A DNA stretch of 44,122 nucleotides from Oscillospiraceae bacterium (GTDB lineage Bacteria; Bacillota; Clostridia; Oscillospirales; CAG-272): assembly GCA_015064725.1 (NCBI GenBank), contig SVRQ01000014.1:1-44122 (forward strand), in the 5' to 3' direction. This document shows positions 16,295-24,920 of the stretch, piece after piece; the stretch's first letter is position 1; every line of letters begins with the position of its first letter. The notes beneath the pieces are model-generated. The model was not told the origin of the DNA, made no database searches, and worked only from the letters and a program-made list of their open reading frames with translations. The translations under genes and the position numbers were made by a program.

Positions 16295-17869
16295 TCAGTT
16301 TACTTTCTTGAGGTATTCGATGTAATCCTTGCAGATGCTCATCGTATTTTTGCCGAAGAGCTTGTCAAGGTATGTGGAAAACTTTGTAAGTTCTTCTTTC
16401 ATAAATCCAAGGCTCAGGGACTCGAATTTACGCAAAACCTTCTTTGCTACCATAAAGTCAATGGCTTCTATTTCCGTACCGCCGCAGGCGATGTAGCAAG
16501 GAACGTAATCTTTAAGCTGTTTCATAATACGGTTACCGAAAGCAAGGCGGAAGTTTGCGATGAGGTATTCGTTCATCTGCTCCAGCTTCGCCATAGTGTC
16601 TTCGGAAATGGTGTAACTTTCTTTAGCCTCTTTGAACATTGCATTGAGGTGGTCTGTAGAGATCGTAACAGCATCCGTTTCTTCCGCTTCAAAAGCGTCC
16701 GCACGGGTATCAAGGTCGATCGGGATCGCACGGTCATAAACCTTATCGGCAACGGCGAAGGTAGAGTCGTCGTTGTTGATAGTACCGATGAACCATACGT
16801 TGTTCGGTATCTGCACCTTACCGTTTTCGATAAGGCAGGGGTCGTTGTCCCACATAGCGGAAACGATGTCTATGAGCCATTCTTCCTGGCGGGGCATTTC
16901 GAGGATTGAGAGCATTTCCGCGAAGTAATATTCAACGCGGGCGATGTTCATTTCATCGAGGATGATAAGGTTGGGATCTCTGTAATAGTTGGATTCGTAA
17001 ATTGTACGAAGGAAGTCCGTTTCGGTGTATTTCTTTGTAAATTCGTTGAAGTAACCGTAAAGCTCCGTACGTTCACGCCAAGCCGGCTGAACGGAAACAA
17101 CGGTGGAGTCCTTTTGAACGAACTTACCGAAAGCGTAAGGCAAGGACGTTTTACCCGTACCGGAAATACCCTGCAAGATAATGATACGCGCCGTACCGAA
17201 CGCGGCTATAAAGTGTCTTATAAGCTTGAGCTCGTAGTAAAGATGGAGCTTCGATGCCGCAAAGTTGCGGAAGCGTTCGCAGAACTGCGGAAGCGTTATA
17301 TCGTTATCATAAACGGGATGTTGATATTCCGTCTTGTAGAAGTTATCCACGGAAGTAAGACGGAAGAAGCGGCTCGTTGTGGGGTCAACACACGGAGAGA
17401 GGGGTGTGTTGCGGTTGGGGTTCGCGGAGGAGAACTCTGCTTCCTCCCCTTCCTTTTCTTCCTCGGGAAGCTCGACCTCGCCGGGCTTGCCGCCAAGCTC
17501 CGCCAAGCGCATTGCAAGCAGCTTATCTTTTTCGTAATTTGCGCGGATAAGCTCTCTCTGCAAATTTTTCACCTGCTTTTCCATTTCCTCAAACTTTTTA
17601 ACGGGAACGCGGAAACGGAATATTCTTTTAAGAAGCTTCACAAGAAGTATAACCAGCACAACTATCAGCGCGATAAGCGCGATGTTTGCAATAAGCAGGA
17701 GTATCCAGTCCGTTCTTGTGAACTCGCTTTCGTTCGCCTTGATGATCTCCATTCTGCCGGGGAAGTTCAGCAAGCGCACAAAGAAGTCCCATATCGCGCT
17801 GAATATATCAAGAAAAGCGTAAAACACCATCCCTATATCCTGAATAAAATATCGCAAAAAATTATCCAT
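16295..17869 (-). CDS. Membrane-anchored McrB-like AAA+ ATPase
   Basis: 524 residues. A transmembrane helix lies at ~55-78, followed by a coiled coil (~92-122) and an acidic linker. The AAA+ domain spans ~195-520: Walker A GISGTGKT (~234-241), Walker B LIILDEMN (~301-308, the McrB-clade DEMN signature), sensor 1 GTINND (~362-367) and arginine-finger motif YDRA (~378-381). All residues for ATP hydrolysis are present. McrB normally drives a cytoplasmic restriction complex; a membrane anchor and a setting among signal peptidases and surface proteins are unusual. I infer a motor or chaperone for secretion or assembly. ATG 17869 (GAGGAG seven bases upstream) is preferred over TTG 17875. Flanked by a SipW gene and the coiled-coil gene. 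Confidence 0.85.
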   Translation of the reverse strand: MDNFLRYFIQDIGMVFYAFLDIFSAIWDFFVRLLNFPGRMEIIKANESEFTRTDWILLLIANIALIALIVVLVILLVKLLKRIFRFRVPVKKFEEMEKQVKNLQRELIRANYEKDKLLAMRLAELGGKPGEVELPEEEKEGEEAEFSSANPNRNTPLSPCVDPTTSRFFRLTSVDNFYKTEYQHPVYDNDITLPQFCERFRNFAASKLHLYYELKLIRHFIAAFGTARIIILQGISGTGKTSLPYAFGKFVQKDSTVVSVQPAWRERTELYGYFNEFTKKYTETDFLRTIYESNYYRDPNLIILDEMNIARVEYYFAEMLSILEMPRQEEWLIDIVSAMWDNDPCLIENGKVQIPNNVWFIGTINNDDSTFAVADKVYDRAIPIDLDTRADAFEAEETDAVTISTDHLNAMFKEAKESYTISEDTMAKLEQMNEYLIANFRLAFGNRIMKQLKDYVPCYIACGGTEIEAIDFMVAKKVLRKFESLSLGFMKEELTKFSTYLDKLFGKNTMSICKDYIEYLKKVN

Positions 17870-17903
17870 TGCCAAACTCCTCTTTGTTCTCTATCGGAGG
17901 TCT

Positions 17904-18767
17904 TTATTGCTCCGTTTTGTCTTTGTTTTCGTCTTTATTGTCGGCGGCCGCGTTCTGCTTTGCAATGTCCGCCATAAGCTCTGCCTTGAGCTTTTCGCGC
18001 AGCTCGGCTTCTATTGCCGCCCTGCGGATCTCGTCTTTTTCTTTTTCGTCTTTGATCTGTGTTTCAATGAGGTCTTCCGTTCTGCCTCTTTCCTGCTCGT
18101 ACTTGATGAGCATCTTCACGTTCTGGTATTCAAACAAAACGCGGAAGAACTGTACAAGGTGGAATATGAAGAATATAAGCACGGGGATGATAACGAGAAG
18201 GAAGAATCCCGTGGGTGTCTGAAGGTAGTCCACAGCCTTACCCAAGCCGGGAATACGCATACCCGTCCACTTACCGACAACGTCGGCTGCGTGTACGTTG
18301 TTGTAGTCGGCGGTACCCGCTTTATCGCCCGACGTCTGGAATGATGTAAAATTATTTATGCTTTCGGGATAGATAGCCGTAATTCTATGGGTATTGAGGA
18401 TGAGCTGACCCTGCTCGTTCGTCCAGAACGTGATAACGTCACCGACCTTGAGCTTTTCAACTTCTTCGTTGCTCTTGATCGTCGTATCAATAATAAGGTC
18501 GCCCGGTTTAAGCGTGGGGTACATAGAGTCTGTCTGAATAGAAAGGAAGCTTATGCCGAAAATGCTGGGGATGCCGCTTCCCGATGTGGAAACGAAAGAA
18601 ATATACGTGGAAAACGCCGCCAAAATGATCGCTACTATCAAAAGCACGTTTACAACGATGTTTATTATCTTTTTGACGTCTTTTTTGTTTCCTTTTTTGT
18701 TTTCATTGGGGTTTTTAGCCGCGCCTGTGTCCGCAGGAACGGCGTTAGTTTCTACTTTATTTTCCAT
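17904..18767 (-). CDS. sipW: SipW-type signal peptidase I (first copy)
   Basis: 287 residues. A Lys-rich cytoplasmic N-terminus precedes a membrane helix (~32-55). The catalytic Ser lies in QTDSMYPTLKPGDLI, the general base is His (LNTHRI), and the last conserved box reads TSGDKAGTAD. The Ser-His pair marks it as a SipW/ER-type enzyme rather than LepB. A second membrane helix (~188-212) leads into a charged coiled-coil tail. It sits between the 332-aa TasA-like gene and the ATPase gene, and probably removes the YAW/YTW-type signals of the upstream-encoded proteins. AGGAGAG lies two bases before ATG 18767. Two SipW enzymes in one cluster suggest divided substrate specificity. Confidence 0.92.
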   Translation of the reverse strand: MENKVETNAVPADTGAAKNPNENKKGNKKDVKKIINIVVNVLLIVAIILAAFSTYISFVSTSGSGIPSIFGISFLSIQTDSMYPTLKPGDLIIDTTIKSNEEVEKLKVGDVITFWTNEQGQLILNTHRITAIYPESINNFTSFQTSGDKAGTADYNNVHAADVVGKWTGMRIPGLGKAVDYLQTPTGFFLLVIIPVLIFFIFHLVQFFRVLFEYQNVKMLIKYEQERGRTEDLIETQIKDEKEKDEIRRAAIEAELREKLKAELMADIAKQNAAADNKDENKDKTEQ

Positions 18768-18823
18768 AACTCTCTCCTAAAATTTTTATTATATATTTAT
18801 TATGCTCTCACATAAAAATTTTC

Positions 18824-19822
18824 TTATTTGATCTCTTCTTCTTCAAGGCCTGTATCGGGCTTTCTTTCGGCGTGGAACTGCACGTTGGCAAGCATCATTG
18901 CTTCCTTGCCGATCTCGTTTGTGCAGTCAACGTCCTGCCCCTCAAGCCAAATATATATATCTATCTTTGCAGTACAGTTTTTGTCAAGGTCGAAAAGATG
19001 GTTATCGTCCAAAAATTCGCCGTAATTGAAAATCACAACGCCCTTTTGCACGGGGTCGGCTTCAAGCCACGCGGTGGATTCCTGCCTTATAAGGCGGTCT
19101 GCCGGGACAAGACTTTCCGTGCCGTCCATACTCGGGGTCGGTTGATAATCAGTGGTATAATCGAGGTGGTTATCGCAGTTGGGTTCGTATATAACGAACA
19201 AAGGCTCTTCATCAATTTGTTTGCCGTCCGGGTCGAAGCGCGTAATACGGAAACCAATTCTCATTGCGCTTTGTGCGCCCTTGCCGCCGTTGTTGTGAAT
19301 AATTTCTTCATCGTTCCAAACGGGCGTGCCGACAAGGTACGTGCCGGAATTTTCTATATTTTTGGAAAGCTCCACTTCAACGTCCTCGTCCGTGCGGGCA
19401 TAAACGGTAAACGCAACGTAATAACCGTAAGTGCCCTCTCGGTTGGCGTTTTGAGCATCGTTAAGCTCTTTTGAAATGGAAGCTATTCTGCCGTCCAAAC
19501 CGAAGTTTGTGGCGTAAAAGGTTTTGCTTGCATTGGAATAGGTGACGGGTTTAAGCGTGGAATTTTGCGTAAATTTTTTGTTATAGTCGAGGTGCCACCC
19601 CCAAGCGTCCTCGTCCTCGGAAAGCTCCCAGGAAATTTGCAAGCCGACGCTGCTGTTAACAAACACAGCCATATCGTTAACCTTGGGAGTTTTGCTTAAA
19701 GAAAACCAGGTATAGGTTGCTGTGGAGAGTAAAACAAGCAAAACAAGCATACCGTATAAAAGCTTTATGAATATGTGTCTGCGCTTTTTTTGTTTAGTTG
19801 TGGAAATTGCTTGTGCGCTCAA
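18824..19822 (-). CDS. TasA/camelysin-like secreted protein (332 aa)
   Basis: 332 residues. A basic N-terminus and hydrophobic segment end in STATYTWFSLSKTPKVND, a SipW-type signal. Core motifs shared with the 695-aa and 1896-aa proteins are TLKPVT...GLDGR, YGYYVAFTVYARTD and, near the end, IDIYIWLEGQDVDCTNEI with ANVQF. These mark a TasA/camelysin-like beta-sandwich, the fold of biofilm-fibre subunits. The tail is acidic. The start is TTG 19822, with GGAG nine bases upstream. It is encoded directly before a SipW peptidase, the arrangement expected for a cognate substrate. It is the smallest of the homologous group and a candidate for the major or base subunit (inference). Confidence 0.8.
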   Translation of the reverse strand: MSAQAISTTKQKKRRHIFIKLLYGMLVLLVLLSTATYTWFSLSKTPKVNDMAVFVNSSVGLQISWELSEDEDAWGWHLDYNKKFTQNSTLKPVTYSNASKTFYATNFGLDGRIASISKELNDAQNANREGTYGYYVAFTVYARTDEDVEVELSKNIENSGTYLVGTPVWNDEEIIHNNGGKGAQSAMRIGFRITRFDPDGKQIDEEPLFVIYEPNCDNHLDYTTDYQPTPSMDGTESLVPADRLIRQESTAWLEADPVQKGVVIFNYGEFLDDNHLFDLDKNCTAKIDIYIWLEGQDVDCTNEIGKEAMMLANVQFHAERKPDTGLEEEEIK

Positions 19823-20026
19823 TTTTATTTTCTCCTTTCATTGGTTTTTTGCGGTGCACCGCCGTGTCGAGCAAAGACCTACACTCCAAATCAGCCTTTG
19901 CTCAAATTCGGTGTGACCACCGTACAGAGCAAGAAGCCCTGTACGGTGGTTTACAAAACATTCAGTTGTTGCGATAACGCACATCTATGTATCACCGCAT
20001 TTCTTGTTTAATCCGTGTAGGGATTA
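19823..20026. other. Intergenic region with two stem-loops
   Basis: No gene. GAGCAAAG (19869-19876) pairs with CTTTGCTC (19896-19903). ACCACCGTACAG (19916-19927) pairs with CTGTACGGTGGT (19939-19950), a 12-bp perfect stem. On the transcribed (minus) strand no T-run follows. These may be mRNA processing or stabilising structures, or repeat remnants, between the 695-aa and 332-aa genes. Confidence 0.6.
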
Positions 20027-22114
20027 TTAGCCGTTATCGGCTGTTGTAGTAGAAGTTGTTGTAGTTTCCGTCTGACCCTGAAGATCCGCATAAGGCATAG
20101 CTTTAAGTGTCGCATCAGAGCTGAACTGGAGGTTAAGTGTACCAGTCATAGAAAGATCTTCTGTGCCAACATCTCTGCTTTCAACTGTTTCGCCATCAAG
20201 GTAAACGTATGCAGAAATAGCTGTCTGCTGGTTCTGCGTGAGTGCGCAAAGTTCCATCTGGCCTTTTTCATTAACAGTTTTTATTTCCCCAAAGGATATG
20301 ATCTGTATCGTTTCCGTACCTGTACCTGCAGCGCCATCACGATCCAATGTTGTAAGCGTATATTCACACAATTTTACTTGTGCAGTAGCGGAAGTACCTG
20401 TCGTCTCAACGTTATTGTTAGTATCAAGTCTTGCCGCAGCTATAACCTTGCCATTTGCATCGGTAAACACAATGCGGATATGTCCCATAAGGTTGAGAAT
20501 ATTATCTACGGTAAATTTTGTATCCGTAACGTTAAACGTCATTGTACTGCCTTTACCCATTGTCTCGGATACACCGTTTTCGGAATATATACGGTTAGCG
20601 GGAGTTGTCTGCAACATAAGATTGGAGCTTGCTGCGTTCGTACGGAATGCAAGGTCGATTGCATATCCGTAGAAGTTAGAAAGCTTTTCATCCACAGCAC
20701 CTTCGCGAGGATCAGGCTGAGGAAGAGGCAATTTTGCTCCACCAAGAATATACTTGTCTGCATCTGCAACAGTTGTCTTTATGCTGATAGGCATATCAGA
20801 AACTGTAATACCCATAGCCGTTACGTCAGCTCTGAAAGAAGCATTCATATTATTTGTAAGCTGTGCAATATTAAAGAACAAACCGGATTCTGCATTTTCA
20901 GCAGTTGCCTTAGGAATTTCTACAATAACCGCACCTTCAGCTATAATACTGCCGGCCAAATTACTTACTGCGTCCTTATCAGACATAATTATGTTACTTT
21001 TAGGCGTGCCGTTAACTATAACATTATTAACAACAACGAGATGGCCGAGAATAGCAACAGCTTCATCTTGAGTTGCAGCCTCTTTATTGTCAACATCGTT
21101 ATATGCAGTCACTGCTGCGTCAATATCGCTCTTAATTTTAAGATACGAATTATACACTGTTTTCAAGGCATCGGGAACTGTCACAGTTACGCCTGTTTCA
21201 CCTACAACAAAATCCGCAGAGAGGTCAGGGAAAGAGCCATCATCACAATCGTTGATAATTGCATTTTTGATAGCAACGAATTCTGTATCAGACTTATTGG
21301 GAACAGCCGCAGCCGCAGCCGCAATAAGATAATACTTCATTGCCTCTTCAAGATGATCTGCAACACCGAGAACTGCCGCAGTACCTTGCGTAGCAGGTGT
21401 ACCAGCCAAAGCCGTAAGCATATTTCCTACAGCAGTAATATCAAACGAAGTTTTTTCTTCATCAAGGCTACCGAGGATAATATCTATCAAGGCCTGACCA
21501 TTGGCTGTCAAAGATGTTTCAGCTGTAACTCTTGCGCTGTTAAGACTAGAAGAAACCTTAGAAACCGCATTGCCCCAATCAAGCTGCTGCTGTGACATAG
21601 AAGATACAGTACCAATAGCTCTTACGCCTTTGGCAGTAGAATTTCTGTCAAAGTTTTTCGTTGTAATATTGTATATACCTGCAACGCCGTCTGCATTTAC
21701 GGATTTTATACGTCCGTCATTTCCACATGTGGGAGTACCCAATATGCCACCACCGGCAAGCAAGCTTCCATTGTCAAGAGCCAATACAGAAGGATAGAGT
21801 GCTATATTATTAAGACCATAGCCTTCATTGGACAAATCAACAATATTACCCCAAGTCTTATTTTTTTCTATAGCACCCAAATTGGAATCGCCAACATTGG
21901 AACCAATGTTATCATTACCCGTATAGAGCGCGATTTCAAGGTTACCGTTAGCACCTACAGCTGTGTAGATACCCGTTACTTCGGGCGCTGTGGAAAGTGT
22001 AAACCACGCGTAAGACGAAGAAATAACCATAAAGAACGCAACCAAGAGCATAGCAACTGCTGCCATAAGTTTACTCTTGATGTTTAAAAAACTTTTTTCA
22101 CGAGTTTTTTCCAT
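20027..22114 (-). CDS. TasA-like secreted protein (695 aa), homologue of the giant
   Basis: 695 residues. The signal segment ends in SSYAWFTLSTAPEVTG, nearly the same as in the 1896-aa giant. GANGNLEIAL, KTWGNIVDLS, GNDGRIKSV, an AFRTNA motif and the closing ISAYVYLDGETVESRDV...GTLNLQFSSDA parallel residues ~50-860 of the giant. The middle (~170-450) is Ala-rich and helical and differs between the two. The C-terminus is a short Thr-rich tail. Expected to be processed by a SipW peptidase and to assemble outside the cell with its paralogues. AAGGAGAG lies about 13 bases before the ATG, a long spacing. The ~300-bp gap upstream suggests it can be expressed separately from the genes before it. Confidence 0.8.
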   Translation of the reverse strand: MEKTREKSFLNIKSKLMAAVAMLLVAFFMVISSSYAWFTLSTAPEVTGIYTAVGANGNLEIALYTGNDNIGSNVGDSNLGAIEKNKTWGNIVDLSNEGYGLNNIALYPSVLALDNGSLLAGGGILGTPTCGNDGRIKSVNADGVAGIYNITTKNFDRNSTAKGVRAIGTVSSMSQQQLDWGNAVSKVSSSLNSARVTAETSLTANGQALIDIILGSLDEEKTSFDITAVGNMLTALAGTPATQGTAAVLGVADHLEEAMKYYLIAAAAAAVPNKSDTEFVAIKNAIINDCDDGSFPDLSADFVVGETGVTVTVPDALKTVYNSYLKIKSDIDAAVTAYNDVDNKEAATQDEAVAILGHLVVVNNVIVNGTPKSNIIMSDKDAVSNLAGSIIAEGAVIVEIPKATAENAESGLFFNIAQLTNNMNASFRADVTAMGITVSDMPISIKTTVADADKYILGGAKLPLPQPDPREGAVDEKLSNFYGYAIDLAFRTNAASSNLMLQTTPANRIYSENGVSETMGKGSTMTFNVTDTKFTVDNILNLMGHIRIVFTDANGKVIAAARLDTNNNVETTGTSATAQVKLCEYTLTTLDRDGAAGTGTETIQIISFGEIKTVNEKGQMELCALTQNQQTAISAYVYLDGETVESRDVGTEDLSMTGTLNLQFSSDATLKAMPYADLQGQTETTTTSTTTADNG

Positions 22115-22414
22115 TTTTGATTTTTTCTCTCCTTTTCAAAGAAATTTTTTATTACAAATTTGCGGGGTCGGTGTTGGAGTGCGCCGCCTTCGCAAACAGT
22201 AAACTGTTTTAGGGACTTTAACTAGTTAAAGTCCGAGTTTTTTATCTTTTCTCTTTCGCCTCCCTCCGGGAGGGAGGTGGCACGAGCCTTTGCGAGTGAC
22301 GGAAGGAGAACGCGTGAACATCAAATTTTCACAATACTTTGATGCCGCGCAGGCTCCTCCACCGCTTCGCGGAGCCCCCTCTCGGAGGGTGCCTTTTTAG
22401 AAAAGAGGTTAAGA
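22115..22414. repeat. Intergenic region with palindrome and repeat elements
   Basis: No gene. GGACTTTAAC and GTTAAAGTCC form a perfect 22-bp palindrome at 22214-22235; T-rich sequence follows only on the plus strand, which is not the transcribed one. CTCCCTCC/GGAGGGAG at 22260-22276 begins a diverged relative of the 4975-5068 repeat. A further GC-rich hairpin (GGCTCC...GGAGCC) lies near 22350-22400. No clear minus-strand promoter could be defined. Confidence 0.6.
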
Positions 22415-23461
22415 TCAATAATCCTTCTCGGTCACGAGCTTGAACGTGACTTCCACGCCAAGGTGTCCGCCGATAAGCTCGTTTGTGCAATCGGGGTCGT
22501 TACCTTCCAGCCACAGAACGACTGTGTATTTATGTACCTCCTGCGGTACTACGTCCGGCACCGTTCCCGATGTTATAACGAAGTCAGATTCAAAAGGTAT
22601 GGGATAGAAATGGTAAAGAGGCATAACCTCGTCATCATTCCTTTCCACTTCTTTATACTGTTCTTCGGGGTATTTTGCAGTTTCATAGAACGGGCAAGTA
22701 CGGAAACCCGTATGTTTGCCTCTTTGAGCCGCCTCCGCCACGACCTGCGCGTTCGGAATGACTTCGGAGCCGCCGTTGTCATCCGCGTGTGCATAGAACG
22801 TCATTTCGCCGTCGCGGAAAAGCATTACCCAAACCGCTTCGGAAAGGTCCTTACTTTCCGAGTTTATCGCTATCTGATAATCATAGCCAACGGTGGATGC
22901 ACCGTCGTTTCTTATGTAGAAAGTGTAAGCAAAGTACCTCTCCCCGTTGTGGGAACCGTCTATCATATCAACGTTTGCGGGAATATCGGTAAACGTAGTG
23001 TCAAGGGTTCCTTCCACAGGCATACTGTAGAGATACGAGGTGGGATTGTCGAACGTCTTCGTATCGCTGATGGTAAAACCCTCGCGGAAGAGTTCGTTAG
23101 TGGTGTTGATGGTGAAGTGTCCCCTCATTCTTGTGATAAGGGACATAAGGAAGAACGCCGTCAAGAGCGCCGCCAGCGCACCAAGGAGCGCCCAAAGCCA
23201 TCTGCCGCGCAGAAGCCACGGCAATATGCCAAAGAATTTTCGCTTATCGAAGTATAAGCCGAGGCTCGACGCGGTAAGCTCGAAATCCTTTTTGCTCTTG
23301 AGACCCGCCGCGCGCATTTCGCGGCGAAGCTTTTTTCTGCCGGCTTTTATCTCCCGAACCTCTTTTTCGGTCAGGACGACACCGGCACGCTTTTTCTTAA
23401 AAAGCCTTTTTTGTTTTTTCTCCGTCGCTATAGCGGACGGAGCTTTTTCTTTCTTACTCAT
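22415..23461 (-). CDS. TasA-like membrane-anchored protein with long cytoplasmic N-terminus
   Basis: 348 residues. About 85 basic residues (KKQKRLFKKKRAG, KAGRKKLRREMRAAG) precede a single hydrophobic segment (~88-112: LWALLGALAALLTAFFLMSL). The extracellular part contains YFAYTFYIRNDGASTVGYDY and ends with YTVVLWLEGNDPDCTNELIG and GVEVTF, the same closing motif as the 332-aa protein. It lacks the YAW/SipW motif, so it probably stays anchored as a type II membrane protein. That would suit a base or nucleator for the secreted paralogues (inference). Its start overlaps the end of the HD-GYP/EAL-like gene by eight bases, so the two are coupled. The Cys in DCTN is conserved with its paralogue. 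Confidence 0.75.
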   Translation of the reverse strand: MSKKEKAPSAIATEKKQKRLFKKKRAGVVLTEKEVREIKAGRKKLRREMRAAGLKSKKDFELTASSLGLYFDKRKFFGILPWLLRGRWLWALLGALAALLTAFFLMSLITRMRGHFTINTTNELFREGFTISDTKTFDNPTSYLYSMPVEGTLDTTFTDIPANVDMIDGSHNGERYFAYTFYIRNDGASTVGYDYQIAINSESKDLSEAVWVMLFRDGEMTFYAHADDNGGSEVIPNAQVVAEAAQRGKHTGFRTCPFYETAKYPEEQYKEVERNDDEVMPLYHFYPIPFESDFVITSGTVPDVVPQEVHKYTVVLWLEGNDPDCTNELIGGHLGVEVTFKLVTEKDY

Positions 23462-24920
23462 TGCGTTCCCTCAAGAGAGATTCTTTTATCATCTCGTCTT
23501 CATCTATGGGGTGGCTCATTGCGCTTGCGCGGTGAACGCCGCAGGCGGCAAGCCAACGCTGTGCATCCTCGCTTTCGGCAGGATCGGAATAGAGCGTTAT
23601 TTCCTTTTCCGCAAGGAGGGCAATGGCGTCCGCCGTTTCGTGCTTGAGGTGGGATGCCGCGCTTACGCGAACGTGAGTAAAGCCTGTTTCAATAAGCTCC
23701 TGCGCGGGAATCACCGCAGGATCCCAGCCATCCAGCATTATTGAAATATCGTTTTTGATATAACGCTTAACTGTATCCTTGCCGTCCTTGTCAAGCTCAA
23801 GGTATCTTATCTGGGGAATGGCAAGCACAAGCTTCTTTTTATCTATGGGCTGATCCTTCCAAAGCTTCTGGAAGCGCGGAAGTTGTGTTCCCTGCGCGAA
23901 GAACGAGGGTATCATATGAAGCACTATCGCCTCAATATCGAGCTTGCAGTTTTCGATACGAAGAACGGCATCCGCCGCTTCGTAAAGGAAGTAGAAGGTC
24001 ATATCCTCCACGAGCTCAAGGCGAAGGAGCTGTTCCTCAACGTCTGCGATCTCCTCTTTTTCGCTCGGGTCTTCCGCGATGCCGCCGAACCACGGGATAG
24101 CCTCGTAAGCGACGGTGCTGCCGCTTTCGCGGTTTACAACGGCACTGTAATCAAGACCCATCGGGCGGTCCTTTCTCTTTTCGACAAGGGGAATGGTTTT
24201 GGGAATGGTCAATGTGTATGGGAGGTATTTTCTATATACCGCGCGGCATTTTGCGCGCGCACTGCGGAGCACGTCTATAAGCTCGTGGGAGAAGGCCTTG
24301 CCGCCCTCTGCAAGGAGCTTTTCGTATGCTTCCGCAAACGGGTCCTCGGATTTTGTTTCGGAAGTGAGGCGGTCAAGCTCCTTGGCAAGTCCCACGACCT
24401 GCGCTATGGGGCTGATCTCCGCGCCCTTTCTGCCGTCCGGGTAGCCCGTGCCGTCCCATCTTTCCATATGCTGTCCGCAGGTCTCGCGGATCATAAGCCA
24501 AGGTATGTTTTCCGTCGGAGTTTCCTCCGGAGTGTCCGCACCGCGGCGGCGCGTTCTCTGGCGGAGCGTCTTTTCCTGAAGGCGCGCCACAAGAAGTCTG
24601 CCGTCGGAGGTGTATTTGCGGTAGAGCGCCTGCTCCTCCTCGGTAAAGTCGCTCTGCCATACCTGATATTCCGCAGGGACGAGCGCTTTGCCAAGCTGGT
24701 GGTACATACCGCATTTATACGCGAGCTCGGCGTATTTGCCGTTCATACGTTCGGCACCTTCCGCCGTTTGTGTTCCGTAAGAGGAGGCGCACGCCTGCAC
24801 AAAAAGCACTTGCGCGTATGAAGCAACGCGAACGGATTGCTGTCTTATAACAGGGGCGAGAGCGCGGAAAGCCTCATCCCACGTATCATATTCTTTTCGT
24901 TTCCAGGTCTGCTCTTTCAC
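23454..24920 (-). CDS. Degenerate HD-GYP plus EAL-like protein
   Basis: 488 residues, no membrane segment. Residues ~30-205 look like an HD-GYP domain: GMYHQLGKALVP stands where HDIGK is usual (Asp replaced by Gln), RKYTSDG where the second metal His is usual (Tyr), while QHMERWDGTGYPDG retains the GYP signature. Residues ~255-470 resemble an EAL domain: SAVVNRESGSTVAYEAIPWF in place of the EAL motif, FTHVRVSAASHL, and LLAEKEITLYSDP-AESEDAQRWLAACGV. Family knowledge: intact HD-GYP and EAL domains hydrolyse c-di-GMP. With key residues altered in both halves, this is more likely a binding or scaffold protein (inference). The start is GTG 24920 with GGAG upstream. It heads the surface operon and overlaps the next gene. 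Confidence 0.7.
   Translation of the reverse strand: MKEQTWKRKEYDTWDEAFRALAPVIRQQSVRVASYAQVLFVQACASSYGTQTAEGAERMNGKYAELAYKCGMYHQLGKALVPAEYQVWQSDFTEEEQALYRKYTSDGRLLVARLQEKTLRQRTRRRGADTPEETPTENIPWLMIRETCGQHMERWDGTGYPDGRKGAEISPIAQVVGLAKELDRLTSETKSEDPFAEAYEKLLAEGGKAFSHELIDVLRSARAKCRAVYRKYLPYTLTIPKTIPLVEKRKDRPMGLDYSAVVNRESGSTVAYEAIPWFGGIAEDPSEKEEIADVEEQLLRLELVEDMTFYFLYEAADAVLRIENCKLDIEAIVLHMIPSFFAQGTQLPRFQKLWKDQPIDKKKLVLAIPQIRYLELDKDGKDTVKRYIKNDISIMLDGWDPAVIPAQELIETGFTHVRVSAASHLKHETADAIALLAEKEITLYSDPAESEDAQRWLAACGVHRASAMSHPIDEDEMIKESLLRERNE

Noticed and set aside
14450-17869. McrBC restriction system
   Set aside because: The ATPase has a membrane helix, the partner shows no nuclease motif, and the genes are embedded among signal peptidases and secreted proteins.
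22214-22235. Perfect 22-bp palindrome as a terminator
   Set aside because: T-rich sequence follows it only on the plus strand, which carries no gene here; the minus-strand transcript would have no U-run.
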